Assembly (NCBI GenBank): GCA_900618795.1 | Contig: UYJD01000006.1 | Coordinates: forward strand, 1,654,519-1,718,518 | Length of the DNA stretch: 64,000 bases | Direction of reading: 5' to 3' | Source: Cyanodermella asteris | Lineage: Eukaryota; Ascomycota; Lecanoromycetes; Ostropales; Stictidaceae | In this document: positions 1 through 11,281 of the stretch, piece after piece | Layout of the letters: each line of letters begins with the position of its first letter | Position numbering within the stretch: position 1 is the first letter of the stretch | Notes under the pieces: generated by a model | What the model saw: the letters and a program-made list of their open reading frames with translations, nothing else | Databases searched by the model: none | Told to the model about the DNA's origin: nothing | Made by a program: the position numbers and the translations under genes

Positions 1-1127
1 ACAGGAGGACTTTCCGGCGGCCATGTACGTCTGTTAAGATTTAGTTGGGCTTCAAGCCTCCACGCGAAGTAGGCGTAGTCTATGGCTGTCGGGCTTGACA
101 CGTTGAGCCAGCGCACAGAAGCGCGCTCGAGGCGTTGACAGCTCGTCGGCCAATTCTCGGTGTTCGCATTACCGATCCGAAATTGTGCTCATAGCCAAAT
201 GCTTCGAATAGTGATAACGTAGTGTCACGGAAATGTGATAAGTAACAGTCGCGCAATTTGGAGTGTTGCATGGTCTCGAATCTCTCCGTCTACAATTTCA
301 AGCAGCATTTGCTTCCTGACAAGCATTTATTTGAAGAAGGACATCATTGCAAGACCTAGATGATGCTCCTTCAGCCTTGTCGATGTCTTGGCGGCGACTT
401 TGCCGCAAGTTGCCGGCGCCCAAAGAAAGAAAGACACGTAGTCGCGGGCTCCGAGTTGCAAACACCATCAATTTCCAAGAGGTCCGACAATTATCTATGC
501 ATCAAAAATGCCGCTGGGACTTTTGCCGACCAATTATGTCTTGACTCTGACGGTTTTTCTCGGCGACTTCACGAATTTTGTTTGTTGAACCGCCGCTGTC
601 ACCTGACTAAGCTGTTCACTTGCCGAGATTGTTCAGCCGGGTATGACTTCTGCATTACCTTATTCAACATTCAACTAGACAATTCCTTGATAGCGAGAGC
701 AGCTGACTGTGCACTGCACTTTCGTGCAATGTCGTGTCAAGTTTCGCGTTTCGAAGCCCCCGCGCATAACGCAGCGCTTCGCGGCACGAAGCAGAACTTA
801 AAACCTTGTGTCAAGCGCCGAAAATGTGTTTGGGAGCCTCAGACCATCCAACATGGTCTACGGTAAGACGCGTCTGAAGCCTCAGCTCAGCCCAAGCAGC
901 TAAGCGCCCTCGCAGTCCAATGCATACGTCTCCACTGCGCTCCGGCAACCATTCAGAGAAGCAGCTGGTTGGCAACAGCCATGTCGATCCGTTGTCAGCC
1001 TCACCAAGCTGAGCTTCTTCTGTTGGGTTAGGGCCCCCCTTTCCATATAGCTTTCCTTGCGTCGGTCTCGCTGCGGTCTGCTCACCCTTCTCTTCTCTTC
1101 TCTTCTCTTTCGAAGATAGACCTCTAT
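1..1127. other. Intergenic, no gene supported
   Basis: I see no supported gene here. A 168-codon open frame from 360 to 866 on the plus strand begins with ATG, but it is Cys-rich, low in complexity and matches no family I know. A short pyrimidine pentamer run (TCTTC repeats, about 1088-1110) lies just before the first gene and probably belongs to its promoter or 5' leader. Confidence 0.6.
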
Positions 1128-1172
1128 ATGTTTATCTCCTCGATTCCAGCCGGGCCATTATCATCCAAAAAA

Positions 1173-2394
1173 ATGAGAGTCGCCGTTGCTTTCAGCATCA
1201 CCGCTCTGATTGAAAGCGCCATCGCGTTCGCTGTCTCACCGGCCGTCACGATGGCCGCCATGCAGCCCGGCATAACACCGGGACCCAAACTCGACTTCGA
1301 TCTCCTCCGTCGTCGACCACCGTTGAGGGCTCGCGTGGCAACGCCAGACGAAAGCACTTGCGACTACTTCAGTGGCGATGCTGGTACGTTCGGAACCCGG
1401 CCATCGAAACTCAGATTACGCCGTGAACTTGTCTAACCTCTGATCTTTCCTCTCTCACAGCGCAACCTTATATCTGCGATCCGGGAATGCACTGTGCCTC
1501 GCAGACTTTTACTATAGACAACGAGGTATCCTCCCTCTGGGCTTGTCAGGACCCCTCCGAAACGGATCCTTCGTACCCGACGACGTGCCTGGATTCTTCG
1601 GCGTACTCTTCGCTCACGGCCGTCAGCTCGACGCCAGGTGACGGCACCGCGTGGTGGTAAGATCCTCGCAAACCCTCTCCTTCGCCGTCGAAACATCGTC
1701 TCGACGTCAAAAATCCGGCTTTCCGGACTCGGCGGGCTGACTTGATGTGCGCAGCTTTGCCGTGACGGCGGCCCTGTGTATACAGTATAAATTAGGCGAC
1801 TACATCTCCTGGGCCTGCGACTCCACGAGCACGGATCAGACGCTCGTCTTGACCGCCTCGACGACTCTCCCGACAACGACAACCCAAAGTGCGGCCCCGG
1901 CTACCGTTACGGTCCCACCTCCCTCGGCCACGAGCAGCAGCAGCCGCTCGCCGACGAGCTCGCCGACGGACTCCCCGCCTGCATCTTCTGGCCTGTCGAC
2001 CGGCGCGAAAGCCGGCATCGGCGTCGGCGTCGGCGTTGGCATCCCCGCTGCCGCCGCCGTCTTTGGTCTCGGCTTCTTCCTCTACCGCAGACATCAGAAG
2101 AACAAGTACGGCAAGGTACGGGCTAGCATCGTGCCGCACACTCCGGGTACGCCGGGTATGTCGGAGGGGGGAGCGGGAGGATACAGAGATGATGTTGGTG
2201 GCGGATGGCAAGCTGGCTATGGGGCGCCGGGTGAGATCAAGTTGGGGGCCGTTCCCGCCGCTGCGAGTGCGAAGGGTGCTTCGTCTGGCCCGGTGGAGGA
2301 CGGGGCACAGAACATTGTTGTCGGAGAGCTGGATGGAACGAGTGCAGGTCATGGCCAGGGAAATAGCCAGAGCCATGTAATGGAACTGGAGTAG
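1173..2394 (+). CDS. Cys-rich, single-pass membrane surface protein
   Basis: Predicted type I membrane protein of about 348 residues; no specific function recognised. Exons 1173-1383, 1461-1656 and 1755-2394 join in frame (introns 1384-1460 and 1657-1754). The N-terminus beginning MRVAVAFSITAL is a plausible signal peptide; an in-frame ATG also exists at 1128, but it would bury that signal. The ectodomain has about eight cysteines (residues ~60-160). It is followed by a Ser/Thr/Pro-rich stalk likely to be O-glycosylated, a Gly/Val/Ala-rich membrane segment (~228-250) ending in YRRHQKNK (stop-transfer), and a Gly-rich cytoplasmic tail. This layout is common among fungal wall-sensor-like and WSC/Mid2-like proteins, but the cysteine pattern is not a clear WSC domain. 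It is convergent with the Clr5-domain gene. The fold of the ectodomain is unknown to me. Confidence 0.75.
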
Positions 2395-2910
2395 TGGGCG
2401 TGACCGTGCAAGCGCTGACATGGTGATATTGCCGGACCGATGTTCGAGATTTGGTATCTGTCGAATTAATGCTCAAGCTCAGCCCAGTGAACACCATTTC
2501 TACCATTTGGTTGGGCTTAGGCCTTTTTTTCAGACGTGGCTTGGGTGTGAAGCCATCTACAAATGGGCCGTGTGAGCAGGAGGGCATCAAACGATCGCCG
2601 CACACAAGTTGAAGATGAAATTGGCCCATTTTAAGCTCGCGAATACGCGGACGGATTTCGCTATGCCAAGACCCACACAGCCTCGTCTGTTCCCGAAAAC
2701 AATGACGGGAAAAATTCATTGTACAAAGCCCCAAGAGTCGGCATGCTTTCGTTCCCTCTATCTTTTGTTTATTGCTTTTCAGCAACCACGTTTCTTCGCA
2801 ATCTCACTCTTGCCATGTCCACGCCGGCGACCATTCGCCCGTACTGCCAAGTTGATCGTCACCAAACTTTGTGTCGCTCGATAGCTCGAGCTTCCATACC
2901 GTTGACTGTG
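2395..2910. other. Intergenic between convergent genes
   Basis: The 516-bp region separates the 3' ends of two converging genes. Overlapping open frames are present, but none has protein-like composition. Probably 3' UTRs and terminators; no defined element seen. Confidence 0.5.
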
Positions 2911-4846
2911 TCATTCCATCGGCCATCTCGTTGGCTCAACAAGTCCAACCGATAAGGGATCGAGATTTCCGACTTGATCTGGCAGCCAGTTCAGATAAGT
3001 GCCACGAGCTCTTGCGTCGTCTTTCTCCTTGCTGTTGGCCTGGGGCTCGTCGGCAGCTTTCGGATCGTATTGATCGACATGATTGTGGACAGCGTAGGCT
3101 TGAGCACGGTCAAAAGCTCGATCGTGGACGACTGGTTGATTGATAAGGCTTGTATCGTCGGCTGGGGTATCGAATTCTGCGTCGGTTGTGTCCAGATCGA
3201 GCAGATACCTCTCGGTTTCAGGCTCATGATTATCATTGGCAACTTGTGGTGTGAGATTCCGAGAGATCATTGCTTTTGCAAGAGAACAATCGGTGCGCTT
3301 GTTCTTGATGTCCTTCAAAAGCTGGAACTTATCATGAATCCGTGCACATCGTGTTGCATGTTCAGGGTAGCCTGCACGTCGCAGTTCACCTTCAAGAGGC
3401 CGCAGCTGATACTGGATATCATCATAATAGCAGTCGCGAACAGCACCACAGCCAAGTCGATCATAGATCTTGAGGTACCAGGACAGATCATCTGTAGCCT
3501 CATTAAGCCTTCCCAGGTATATGTTAATACGAACGAGGTATATCCGGGCCCAGACTAATAGTGACGTGCGATCCTTAAAATCGGCGCTCAGACGTAGCGT
3601 CTCCTCGACAGCCCGCTCAGCCATAAGTTTACCAGCATGCAAGTCCCCTGTCTTGACGTAGACATGGGCGAGTTGCAAGCGAGCATCGACTATCCAGTCA
3701 TGATGCGCAGGAAAGGCCCCCTCATAAGCCGCCAAAAAGCTCTTCCAACCTGCTTTTTCCATGTTCGGTCCACGCAGAGAGAGGAAGGCGTAAACGTACT
3801 TGTATCGAGCGCAAACAACATCCGGATGGGATGGCTCAAGAGCGTCAGACAAGCCGTCATAGCGGATCTGACCTGCGCACAAGAGTAGATCAATAAGAGA
3901 GTAACTGCCAACGCGCGACAGCTGCTGTAGGAAAAGGTAGAAAGGATGGTTTTTGGGATGGTACTTCTCGTATGCTTTGGCAAGTTTCATCGTGATAAGT
4001 TGAGCCATCTCGATATTTAGACAGACGATTAAAGATAGCAATCCAGTTAGACGTGTTGAAATCCAAAAATTTTCGAGCATAGCTATCATGTCTAAAGAAG
4101 CGATCAATCTGCGTAGATAATGCTGAGTTCTTGGGGGACCTTCAATACACCCTGACAGGGACATCGAACAGTCCTGTATTTCGTTAGGACGTGAGAGAAA
4201 GAGGACATCTTCCACAAGTTCGCAGTCCTGCAGGGACGTGTCGTCCGTTGGTTTCCAACCCGTTGTGACATGCTGGTAAATCCAATATAAAGCTTGTTGG
4301 GTTTGCCGATAGACCATGGGCAGACTGGGACTGGAGCAGAGAGGCGCGGATCGTTTGGAGGGTGTCAGAGCGCGAACTCGTGATGCCGGTTCTCCTTCCT
4401 CGGCTCCGTGTGGTTCGCGTCGAGGTCGTCGCCGTTTCTTGGACCGCTTGAGCTGAGATCGGGTGACCGTTCGGCTTCCAATCTGGACTGATGCCGTGAC
4501 CTCCCCATCGACTGCGCTTTCGGTACGACTCAGCGCAGCGTCGACTTCGTGGGGCTTGAGGTACTTGGGTTGTTCCCACTGCTTGAAATGGTCCTTGTAC
4601 ATTTTTGGCCTGGTGACAGAGACGTCAGGAATCCTTCCAGGACAGTTTCTGAAGCAGCAATACAAACGTTGGTCTAAAATCATGCAGCTCCGTCATGATC
4701 TTCATGAGGTTCTTCAGGGTGTGTTCCTGATACAGCTGACAGAGCTGCTCGCGATGACGCTCCCAGCGCTCTCGGGAATAGCGAGAAAATGTGGACGATG
4801 GCTGCGGCGCTGGGGTCATGGCGCAGTCAAAGTTGGTTGTTGTCAT
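2911..4846 (-). CDS. Clr5-domain protein with helical repeat region
   Basis: About 625 residues in two exons: 4668-4846 and 2911-4609, with a 58-nt intron (4610-4667). Splicing joins LHDFRPT to PKMYKDHFKQW and completes an N-terminal Clr5 domain (residues ~25-80): RWERHREQLCQLYQEHTLK, then the KMYKDHFKQW signature. The domain is named after S. pombe Clr5, a silencing factor, and is often N-terminal in filamentous-fungal proteins with helical repeats. The rest (~150-500) is a long alpha-helical region resembling TPR-type repeats (for example DARLQLAHVYVKTGDLHAGK and a second unit about 40 residues on), then an acidic tail. The start at 4846 is the first ATG; the frame stays open upstream to 5140 but only from GTG. 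A chromatin or scaffold role is inference from the domain. Confidence 0.8.
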
Positions 4847-4941
4847 CCTGAAATTATCAAAACTGCGACAAGGATGATGAGAAGTTGAGAGTCGAGCTGG
4901 GAAAAGAAGCCACCTTATATAGACATGACTGAACGGATTGG

Positions 4942-5067
4942 GGCAAAACGGTACTTCCGTCTCGACGAGGCTCCGGAACGAGACAGCCTCGAGCCAGACG
5001 AAAGTACCGTTCGCCTGATTTACGTACCTACGGGATCGGACTAGCGCGACGAAAGTACGATTTGCCT
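4942..5067. repeat. Three copies of a ~20-bp motif upstream of the Clr5-domain gene
   Basis: Consensus GACGRAAGTACCGTTYGCC occurs at 4995-5017 and 5045-5067 on the plus strand and in inverted orientation at 4942-4964, with 2-4 mismatches between copies. All three lie 95-220 bp upstream of the ATG of the minus-strand Clr5-domain gene. They could be binding sites for a regulator or the remains of a local duplication. Observed directly; function inferred. Confidence 0.6.
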
Positions 5068-6164
5068 GTTGTGCCTGTCCACGCAATCCGATTGGCACGA
5101 CAGAAGCACCTGAACACCCACGCGTCAAAGGGATCCTCACTCACCGAGAACAGACTGGCCAACAACAAATCACAGGTCCCCACGAAAGCAGGCCGAAAGT
5201 ATCGTCAGCACACTGCCAGGCGTTCAGCCTCGCAGCCTCGCCGCTTCCACACACCCACACCACCTCGATCGAGCCACAGCGGCATCATGCTTCCCCAACC
5301 ACTCACGGCCAAGATGTCGGGAGACCGAGACGGAAAGATCGCTGATCAACTACGACGAGCAGATTTCCATGTCTGTCTATGCACGAATAATTGCAAGTAA
5401 CTTTCTTCCTCGGCGAGACCCCTCGGACTGGAACCACAGAAAGCTGCATGCGATAGTTCCGTTCGGTGTCGAGACCGCTCGTCGATCGGCATAGGTCGCT
5501 GCCTGCACGCCGGACGCATGCAGAGGTGGAGAGTTGGGGTGTAGGTCGGCTTGTGCTTGGAAAGGGTGGAGGTGAGGTTGACTTGCGCTTCCGTTGTTGG
5601 CTGGTGGTCCGAGCTCGAGGTACCTCAGCTCACTCACGGCCATGAGTCTGATTGACCAGCCAGCGCGTTCCGCATCTTTCAGCACAGGTACAAACGAGAC
5701 GACTTGTCTCCGGCCGCGACGTCAAATTCTACTCTCCTACTCATGCTGAGACGGAAATGCTCTTCAATTCATGAATCATGGGAGAGGTTGCCAACCTCCC
5801 TAAGCAGTTTTTCATTCCCGGCTAATCGAATTCTGTAATAAGACATTGTCGAAAACAAAGCACCAATCCACTATTTTAACAGCGTCGCTCACACCCCCTG
5901 CCAACTCACGTGGGTTACCAATCTTCATCTGCGAGCTGCCGAAAAGGAATGACCTGTCGAGAATGGGCGCGGTCTCAGCGACCAATCGAAAACGGCGGAC
6001 AGCAGCGACGGAGAGCTTTCAAAAAGAAGGCGACCGGTCGATGCTGTCTATCTTGCCGATACCGATAAAGACTGAGTTGCCTGTCAAATTCACGCTGCAT
6101 CACTTCAAAGTCCTGTGTATAATGGAACCACGGTCGGTCAGGGTTCCACGTCTGCTGAGGAGTA

Positions 6165-6545
6165 TACAGACGGGGAGAAATATGCTGTCCAGAAGGACCA
6201 TACTGTCGAGAACGAGTAGACAGTCGAGGATGAGTATACTGTCCAGGAGGAACATATTGTCCAGAAGGAGAAGGAGTATCCTGTTCAGGAACAGTATGCT
6301 GTCGAAAACGGGCATACTCTCTCAGAGCATACTGTAGAGATGGTATACTCTGTCGAGAAGGTGTGCTTCGGCGAGGAAGAGCATGCCGTCCAGAAAGAAC
6401 ATGCTGCATAGATGGTATATCCTGCCCAAAGGGGGAATTCTGCCGAAAATGAGTATCCCGTCGGCAGGAGGTATTTTACCGCGAAGCAGCATTCCAGTGA
6501 GAAGGTATATTCGGCCGACAAGGGATGAGCTGCCCGGACGCATTG
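6165..6545. repeat. Degenerate 18-bp minisatellite (about 20 units)
   Basis: Read on the minus strand, units of about 18 bp follow one another, such as ACCTTCTCGACAGAGTAT, GTTCCTCCTGGACAGTAT and GGTCCTTCTGGACAGCAT, most ending in a TAT/TAC/CAT triplet. Because 18 is a multiple of three, stretches stay open. One 435-nt minus-strand frame (5975-6409, ATG start) reads as GQY-P-P-like hexapeptide repeats, but the frame shifts between blocks. The array ends about 35 bp from the stop codon of the Iec3 gene, so it lies in its probable 3' UTR or is the relic of a repeat-protein gene. No expressed product is claimed. Confidence 0.65.
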
Positions 6546-6580
6546 TTCTGCCGCCTAGTGTCATCCGACTCTACGTGCCC

Positions 6581-7804
6581 CTAATCAGCCGCAGCATCCA
6601 CATCCGTCGCGATCACACTGGCCAGTCCACTCCCCCTCTCAGACTTTTCGCCGACGCTCATTTTCTTCTTCTTCCTTCCACTTCCACCCTTTGGTCGATA
6701 TGCACCGTCTTCTTCGGCGGCTGCTCTCTTCCTCCCCCTGCCGGGACCGCTGGGGGTTGTTGCGTCGACAGCCATGGTCACGACGGTCCCGTCATCGTCC
6801 AGAACTTCATTGTATTCGTGCTTGGCTCCGACGCTGGCTCTCTTGGGCATGACTTTCGTCGGCGCTGCCTTGGGGCCTCGTTCCTTCTTGCCGCCATCTG
6901 CGCCTTGTCCGGCTGCTGCGCCCACGCCAGAGGGCCCGTCACCGGCCCCTCCACCCTTGTCCTTATCTCCGTTTTGTTCTAGCAGCTCAGGATTGTTTCT
7001 CTTCAGCCAGTTGTATACACTCACGGGGTTCTTTGCCGCTGCCGCAGTGGGATCGCGCGCGCTCCAAGGACCAACCGGAGCATGAATGCGATTTGTACTC
7101 TCGTTGAAAGAGTTTGGTTCGTGAGCATCGATGGCTGCGAGATACTCATCCTCGTGTGCAGGTGACAAATATCCCGCCGACTCGTCGTCAAAGTAGTCTT
7201 CAAAGTTCTTGCGACTGAGAGGATCAGTGGGGAGGTCTATCCGCCGACTATGCGGTACTGCGGCTTCGAGATTGGAAAGCTTGCGGAGGGGGTCGTATGC
7301 GAGGGAGTCTTCGAGTTCGACGGAATCGTCGATCTGAGATGTAAGGATGGGATGTGAGGAGGCAGACGCAACGGGGGAACGGATGTCGTAGCGGAGCTTC
7401 GTGAGAAGGTTTGGTGCCTTGTTGATCTCGTACAAAATGTCCAGAAGCTGGCTGGAAAGGTGTCAGTCAGGAGTATCCCCTCTTGCTTGATGTTGGCGTG
7501 CTGCTCATTTGTGCCGTGCAGTACATACTCATTCTCTTCTTGTAGTCGCCGTGCAACACGTTTTGACCTTTGTTCCTTCTCGAACTCGTTGTTGTTTGTT
7601 GTCATCAATTGTTGAAACTTGTGTCGCTGCTTGTAGTACTTCTTCCTGCGCTGGTTTTAGCTTCTTCCCACCCACGTGCCTAGCTCGACAGCCGTACCTC
7701 CATGACTTGTGCTTGTGTGGTTGTGATGGTGCGGTCGGCTCTGGCTTGATGGCTTCTGTGTCAGACGGCGGCATTTGCGGTGGCCCGACCACCGGTGTCG
7801 CCAT
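6581..7804 (-). CDS. iec3: INO80 chromatin-remodelling complex subunit Iec3
   Basis: About 364 residues in three exons: 7698-7804, 7529-7645 and 6581-7451. Introns of 52 and 77 nt have GT/AG ends and keep the frame. Splicing creates the family core KSWRKKYYKQRHKFQQLM, then a coiled coil (NEFEKEQRSKRVARRLQEEN) joined to DQLLDILYEIN, the conserved Iec3-type helical region (residues ~33-95) known from the S. pombe INO80 complex. The rest is disordered: a Gly/Lys-rich segment, basic patches KKKKKMS and GRGRKRAAA, and a short acidic end, as expected of a nuclear protein. It would act as a fungal-specific accessory subunit of the nucleosome remodeller. The degenerate minisatellite lies just beyond its stop codon. 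The family call rests on the N-terminal core only. Confidence 0.85.
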
Positions 7805-8798
7805 TATCGCGACACTAGCAGGGTTGCAGAGCTGCTCAGATCAAACAATGAGACGCTTGTCGCGCCAAACCGCGGTCGGAATGTGCTAAGGGATGGGCAA
7901 GAGGTGCTGTTTGAGCAAGTGTGGGAAGGAGAGCAGTAGGCCTAGGGAGCAGATGTAGCGCGATGGCTGGCTGACGTGATGGCAAGCGATGATGGAGAAG
8001 AGTGAGTACGGTGGGAGGACGGTAGGAGGAATCTGGTACTGGTGCGTGAGGCTCAAGATCGAACAGCTGGATGCATGGCATGAGCTTCCTGATCGGAGTA
8101 GCTGGCCGCTTCAGCCGCCAAGACTACGTAACTCGGAGGCGCAAAGGTTGGTAGCCGACGGTTTGGCGACGTCGAGTCTGAACACATATCGTAGATTGGT
8201 CATGGTAAGAAAGGATAGCTGGTACTGATGCTGCTCATTCACATGAAACAGAACACCTATCGTGACAGGAATAGTCTGCCAGTGAGACCGTCTACATGAG
8301 CATTTACCAGTGAGGCCCCACCAACAAAAACAATGGCAGCAACAGATTTCTCGGGAACAATAGATTCGTTTCATAATGAGCTCGGCTTTGCGTTAGACTG
8401 CAACTGTGCACGTCGAAATAAGCTCTTGCTTCTTGGAGGCTTCTCAAGGCTTCCAGAGGCAGCGGTTTCGTCACATCGGAGACAGCGGGCTAATCGCCGC
8501 TGATTTGCCTGCTTGAGCAGCACAGCACAGCACAGCAAAGCGGGATGTGAGCCGAACCTTCCAGAGAAAACATTCTTTTGGTCCACTCACTCACTCCCAT
8601 CTTTGTGACCATTCTCCCATCCTCCACCACAAAAGACTGCTTGTTGTCCCCCTGCAGCCTACGACTCGCCTCCTCCCATATAACCAACGTTCCTTTACTC
8701 TCCCGCCCGCAGCCCCCCTGCAATCCCTCTCTCGATCGCTGTCCGACCCCGCGAAAAGCTAGCAAACACCCAACACAAATCCGCAAAACTCAGACACC
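7805..8798. other. Divergent promoter region, iec3 / hsp88
   Basis: About 1 kb between the divergently read iec3 and hsp88 genes. The hsp88-proximal half is pyrimidine-rich and carries CCCCT (the stress-response element core on the minus strand) near 8648 and 8713, and a short CACAG repeat at about 8518-8537. No canonical heat-shock element (three alternating GAA/TTC units at 2-bp spacing) was found by eye. No coding region is supported. Confidence 0.5.
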
Positions 8799-11281
8799 AT
8801 GAGTGTCGTGGGCGTTGATCTCGGAACGCTCAACACTGTCATTGCTGTCGCCCGTAACCGTGGCGTCGATGTCATCACAAACGAGGTTTCCAACAGGGCC
8901 ACGCCCTCGTTGGTAGGCTTCGGGCCCAAGAACAGATACCTTGGAGAGGCGGCCAAGACGCAGGAGATTTCCAACCTCAAGAACACCGTCGGCTCGCTCA
9001 AGCGCCTCGCAGGTCGATCGCCCACCGATCCAGATGTCGAGATCGAGAAGCAGTTCGTCTCTGCGCCCTTGATCGACATCGCCGGCCAGGTTGGCGCAGA
9101 AGTCAACTACCTGGGTAAGAAGGAGCAGTTCACCGCCACACAGCTGGTTGGCATGTACTTGGGCAAGATCAAGCAGACAGCGTCGAACGAGCTCAAGCTC
9201 CCCGTTAGTGATATCGTCGTCAGTGTGCCCGCCTGGTTTACCGATGCGCAGCGCCGCGCTCTCCTCGACGCTGGCGAGATTGCTGGCCTCAAGATCCTCC
9301 GCCTGATCAACGACACCACCGCTGCAGCTTTGGGCTGGGGTATCACCAAGACGGACTTGCCCACACCTGAAGAGAAGCCGAGAAGGGTCTGCTTTGTCGA
9401 CATTGGGTACAGCAGCTACACTGCCAGCGTGGTCGAGTTCAAGAAGGGTGAATTGGCCGTCAAGTCTACAGCTTACGACAGACACTTTGGAGGACGCGAT
9501 TTTGACAAGGCCATCATCGACCACTTTGCCAAGGAGTTCCAGACCAAGTACAAGATCGACATCAACAGCAACCCCAAGGCTCGCCTACGCTTAGCTGTTG
9601 CTGCCGAGAAGCTCAAGAAGATTCTGTCCGCAAACGCCCAGGCACCCATCAGCGTCGAGTCGATCATGAACGATGTTGATGTCTCCGGCGCGATGAAGCG
9701 CGACGAGCTGGAGGAGCTTGTCAAGCCTCTCCTCGACCGCTCTGTGGTTCCTCTGGAACAGGCTCTCGCAGAAGCGAAGCTTAAGCCGGAGGACATTGAT
9801 ACTATTGAGCTGACGGGTGCCTGCACGCGTGTGCCGGCTCTCAAAGAGCGTATCAATCAGTTCTTTGGCAAGCCCTTGTCTTTCACTCTGAACCAGGATG
9901 AGGCTGTCGCTCGTGGTTGCGCTTTCGCCTGCGCCATCATTTCGCCAGTCTTCCGTGTCCGTGACTTTAGCATCCACGACATTGTCAACTACCCGATCGA
10001 GTTCAAGTGGGAGAAGTCGCCGGATATTCCGGACGAGGATACGCAGTTGACCGTCTTTAACAAGGGTGGTATCATGCCCAGCACCAAGATCCTCACTTTC
10101 TACCGGAAACAGCCGTTTGACCTCGAGGCACGATATGCCAAGCCCGAACTACTCCCCGGCGGAGTCAACCCTTGGATCGGTCGCTTCTCAGTCAAGGGCG
10201 TGAAGCCGGACGCCAAGAACGACTTCATGGTCTGCAAGCTCAAGGCCCGCGTCAACTTACACGGCATCCTCAACCTGGAAACCGGGTACGCCGTCGAAGA
10301 TGTTGAAGTCGAAGAACCCATTCCTGATGAGGGTGAGAAGAAGGAAGGTGATGTAAGTTTCCACTCTCGTATAGTTCGTCGTTTGCCTGTGTTCCCCCGT
10401 GCTGCTACCGTTCATGGAGAAGAGGAGCTCATGCTCTTTTCCCCGCCGCAGATGAAACGAGGCATTTCGAAAGCCTTTGATTCAATGCGTCAAGGCATCA
10501 AGCGCACGTTTTCGGGCAAAGAGAACGACAACACGGCCGCCGGGCAGTCGGGAACTCAAGAGACGCAAGAACTAACCGGTGATGATCAGGCCATGGATAC
10601 GAAAGAGGACGGTGCACCGGCAGAGGATGACAAGAAGACAGACGCTGCCCCCAAGACTCGCAAGGTCAAGAAGCAGGTTCGCAAGGGTGAGCTTCCGATC
10701 GTTTCCGGAACAGCATCGATGGACGACACAATCAAGTCGGCGGCTAGCGAGCGTGAGAACGCCATGTTCATGGAGGACAAGCTCGTCGCAGACACCGAAG
10801 ACAAGAAGAATGAGTTGGAGTCATACATTTACGAGCTACGAGGAAAGATTGAGGAACAGTACGCCGAATTCGCCTCGGACGAGGAGAAGGACAAGCTGCG
10901 AGCCAAGTTGACAGATAGCGAGGTGAGTCGAAGCTGCTGCATTTCATTACAGGTGATGTACTAACAGAACTGTAGGACTGGCTTTACGAGGACGGTGAAG
11001 ACGCATCAAAAGCCGCATACATCGCCAAGATGGACGAGATCCGCTTCATCGCCGGCCCCATCGTCGGTCGCTACCAGGAGAAGCTCGACAACGAGCGCAT
11101 CGCCCGCGAAGAAGCCGAGGCGAAGAAGCGCGCAGAATTCGAGGCAGCAAAGGCAAAGGCCGAGGAGGAGGCCAAGGCAAAGGAGGCTGCTGCCGCACCA
11201 CCCGCCGCCGACGCCAAGGACACGGAGATGAAGGATGCGCCAGCTGAGCAGCCTCAAGCTGACGTTGAGGAGATGGACTAG
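8799..11281 (+). CDS. hsp88: Hsp110-type chaperone / Hsp70 nucleotide exchange factor (Hsp88, Sse1 homologue)
   Basis: Cytosolic Hsp110-family protein that acts as exchange factor for Hsp70 and holds unfolded proteins. Predicted exons 8799-10352, 10590-10922 and 10976-11281 give 730 residues, close to Neurospora Hsp88 and yeast Sse1. The start [20 protein letters not shown] is the Hsp110 version of the Hsp70 ATPase N-terminus. The nucleotide-binding domain spans ~1-385, then the beta domain, an acidic loop (~515-555), the [13 protein letters not shown] segment typical of the family, and a helical lid. The tail is Ala/Glu/Lys-rich and ends VEEMD. The first intron (237 nt; donor GTAAGT at 10353, branch ACTAAC at 10571, acceptor at 10589) is a multiple of three without stops, so retention would add 79 residues to the acidic loop. 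An internal acceptor at 10451 is also usable. The second intron has 53 nt. Confidence 0.95.

Larger units (their letters stand above)
4847..6580. other. Intergenic region with two repeat structures
   Basis: No gene is supported. The stretch holds the upstream region of the Clr5-domain gene, with a three-copy motif, and near the other end a long degenerate 18-bp tandem repeat beside the 3' end of the Iec3 gene (both listed separately). The middle part, 5070-6160, shows only short open frames of ordinary composition. Confidence 0.5.

Noticed and set aside
360-866. 168-codon ATG frame on the plus strand
   Set aside because: Cys-rich, no domain, no splice context; nearby frames are open too. Not enough to call a gene.
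1792-2421. Long minus-strand frame opposite the surface-protein gene
   Set aside because: Arg-rich composition is the shadow of the Ser/Thr/Pro and Gly/Val-rich coding strand.
8555-8580. TTCCAGAGAAAACATTC as a heat-shock element before hsp88
   Set aside because: GAA/TTC units are not at the 2-bp spacing of a canonical element; left as unsupported.
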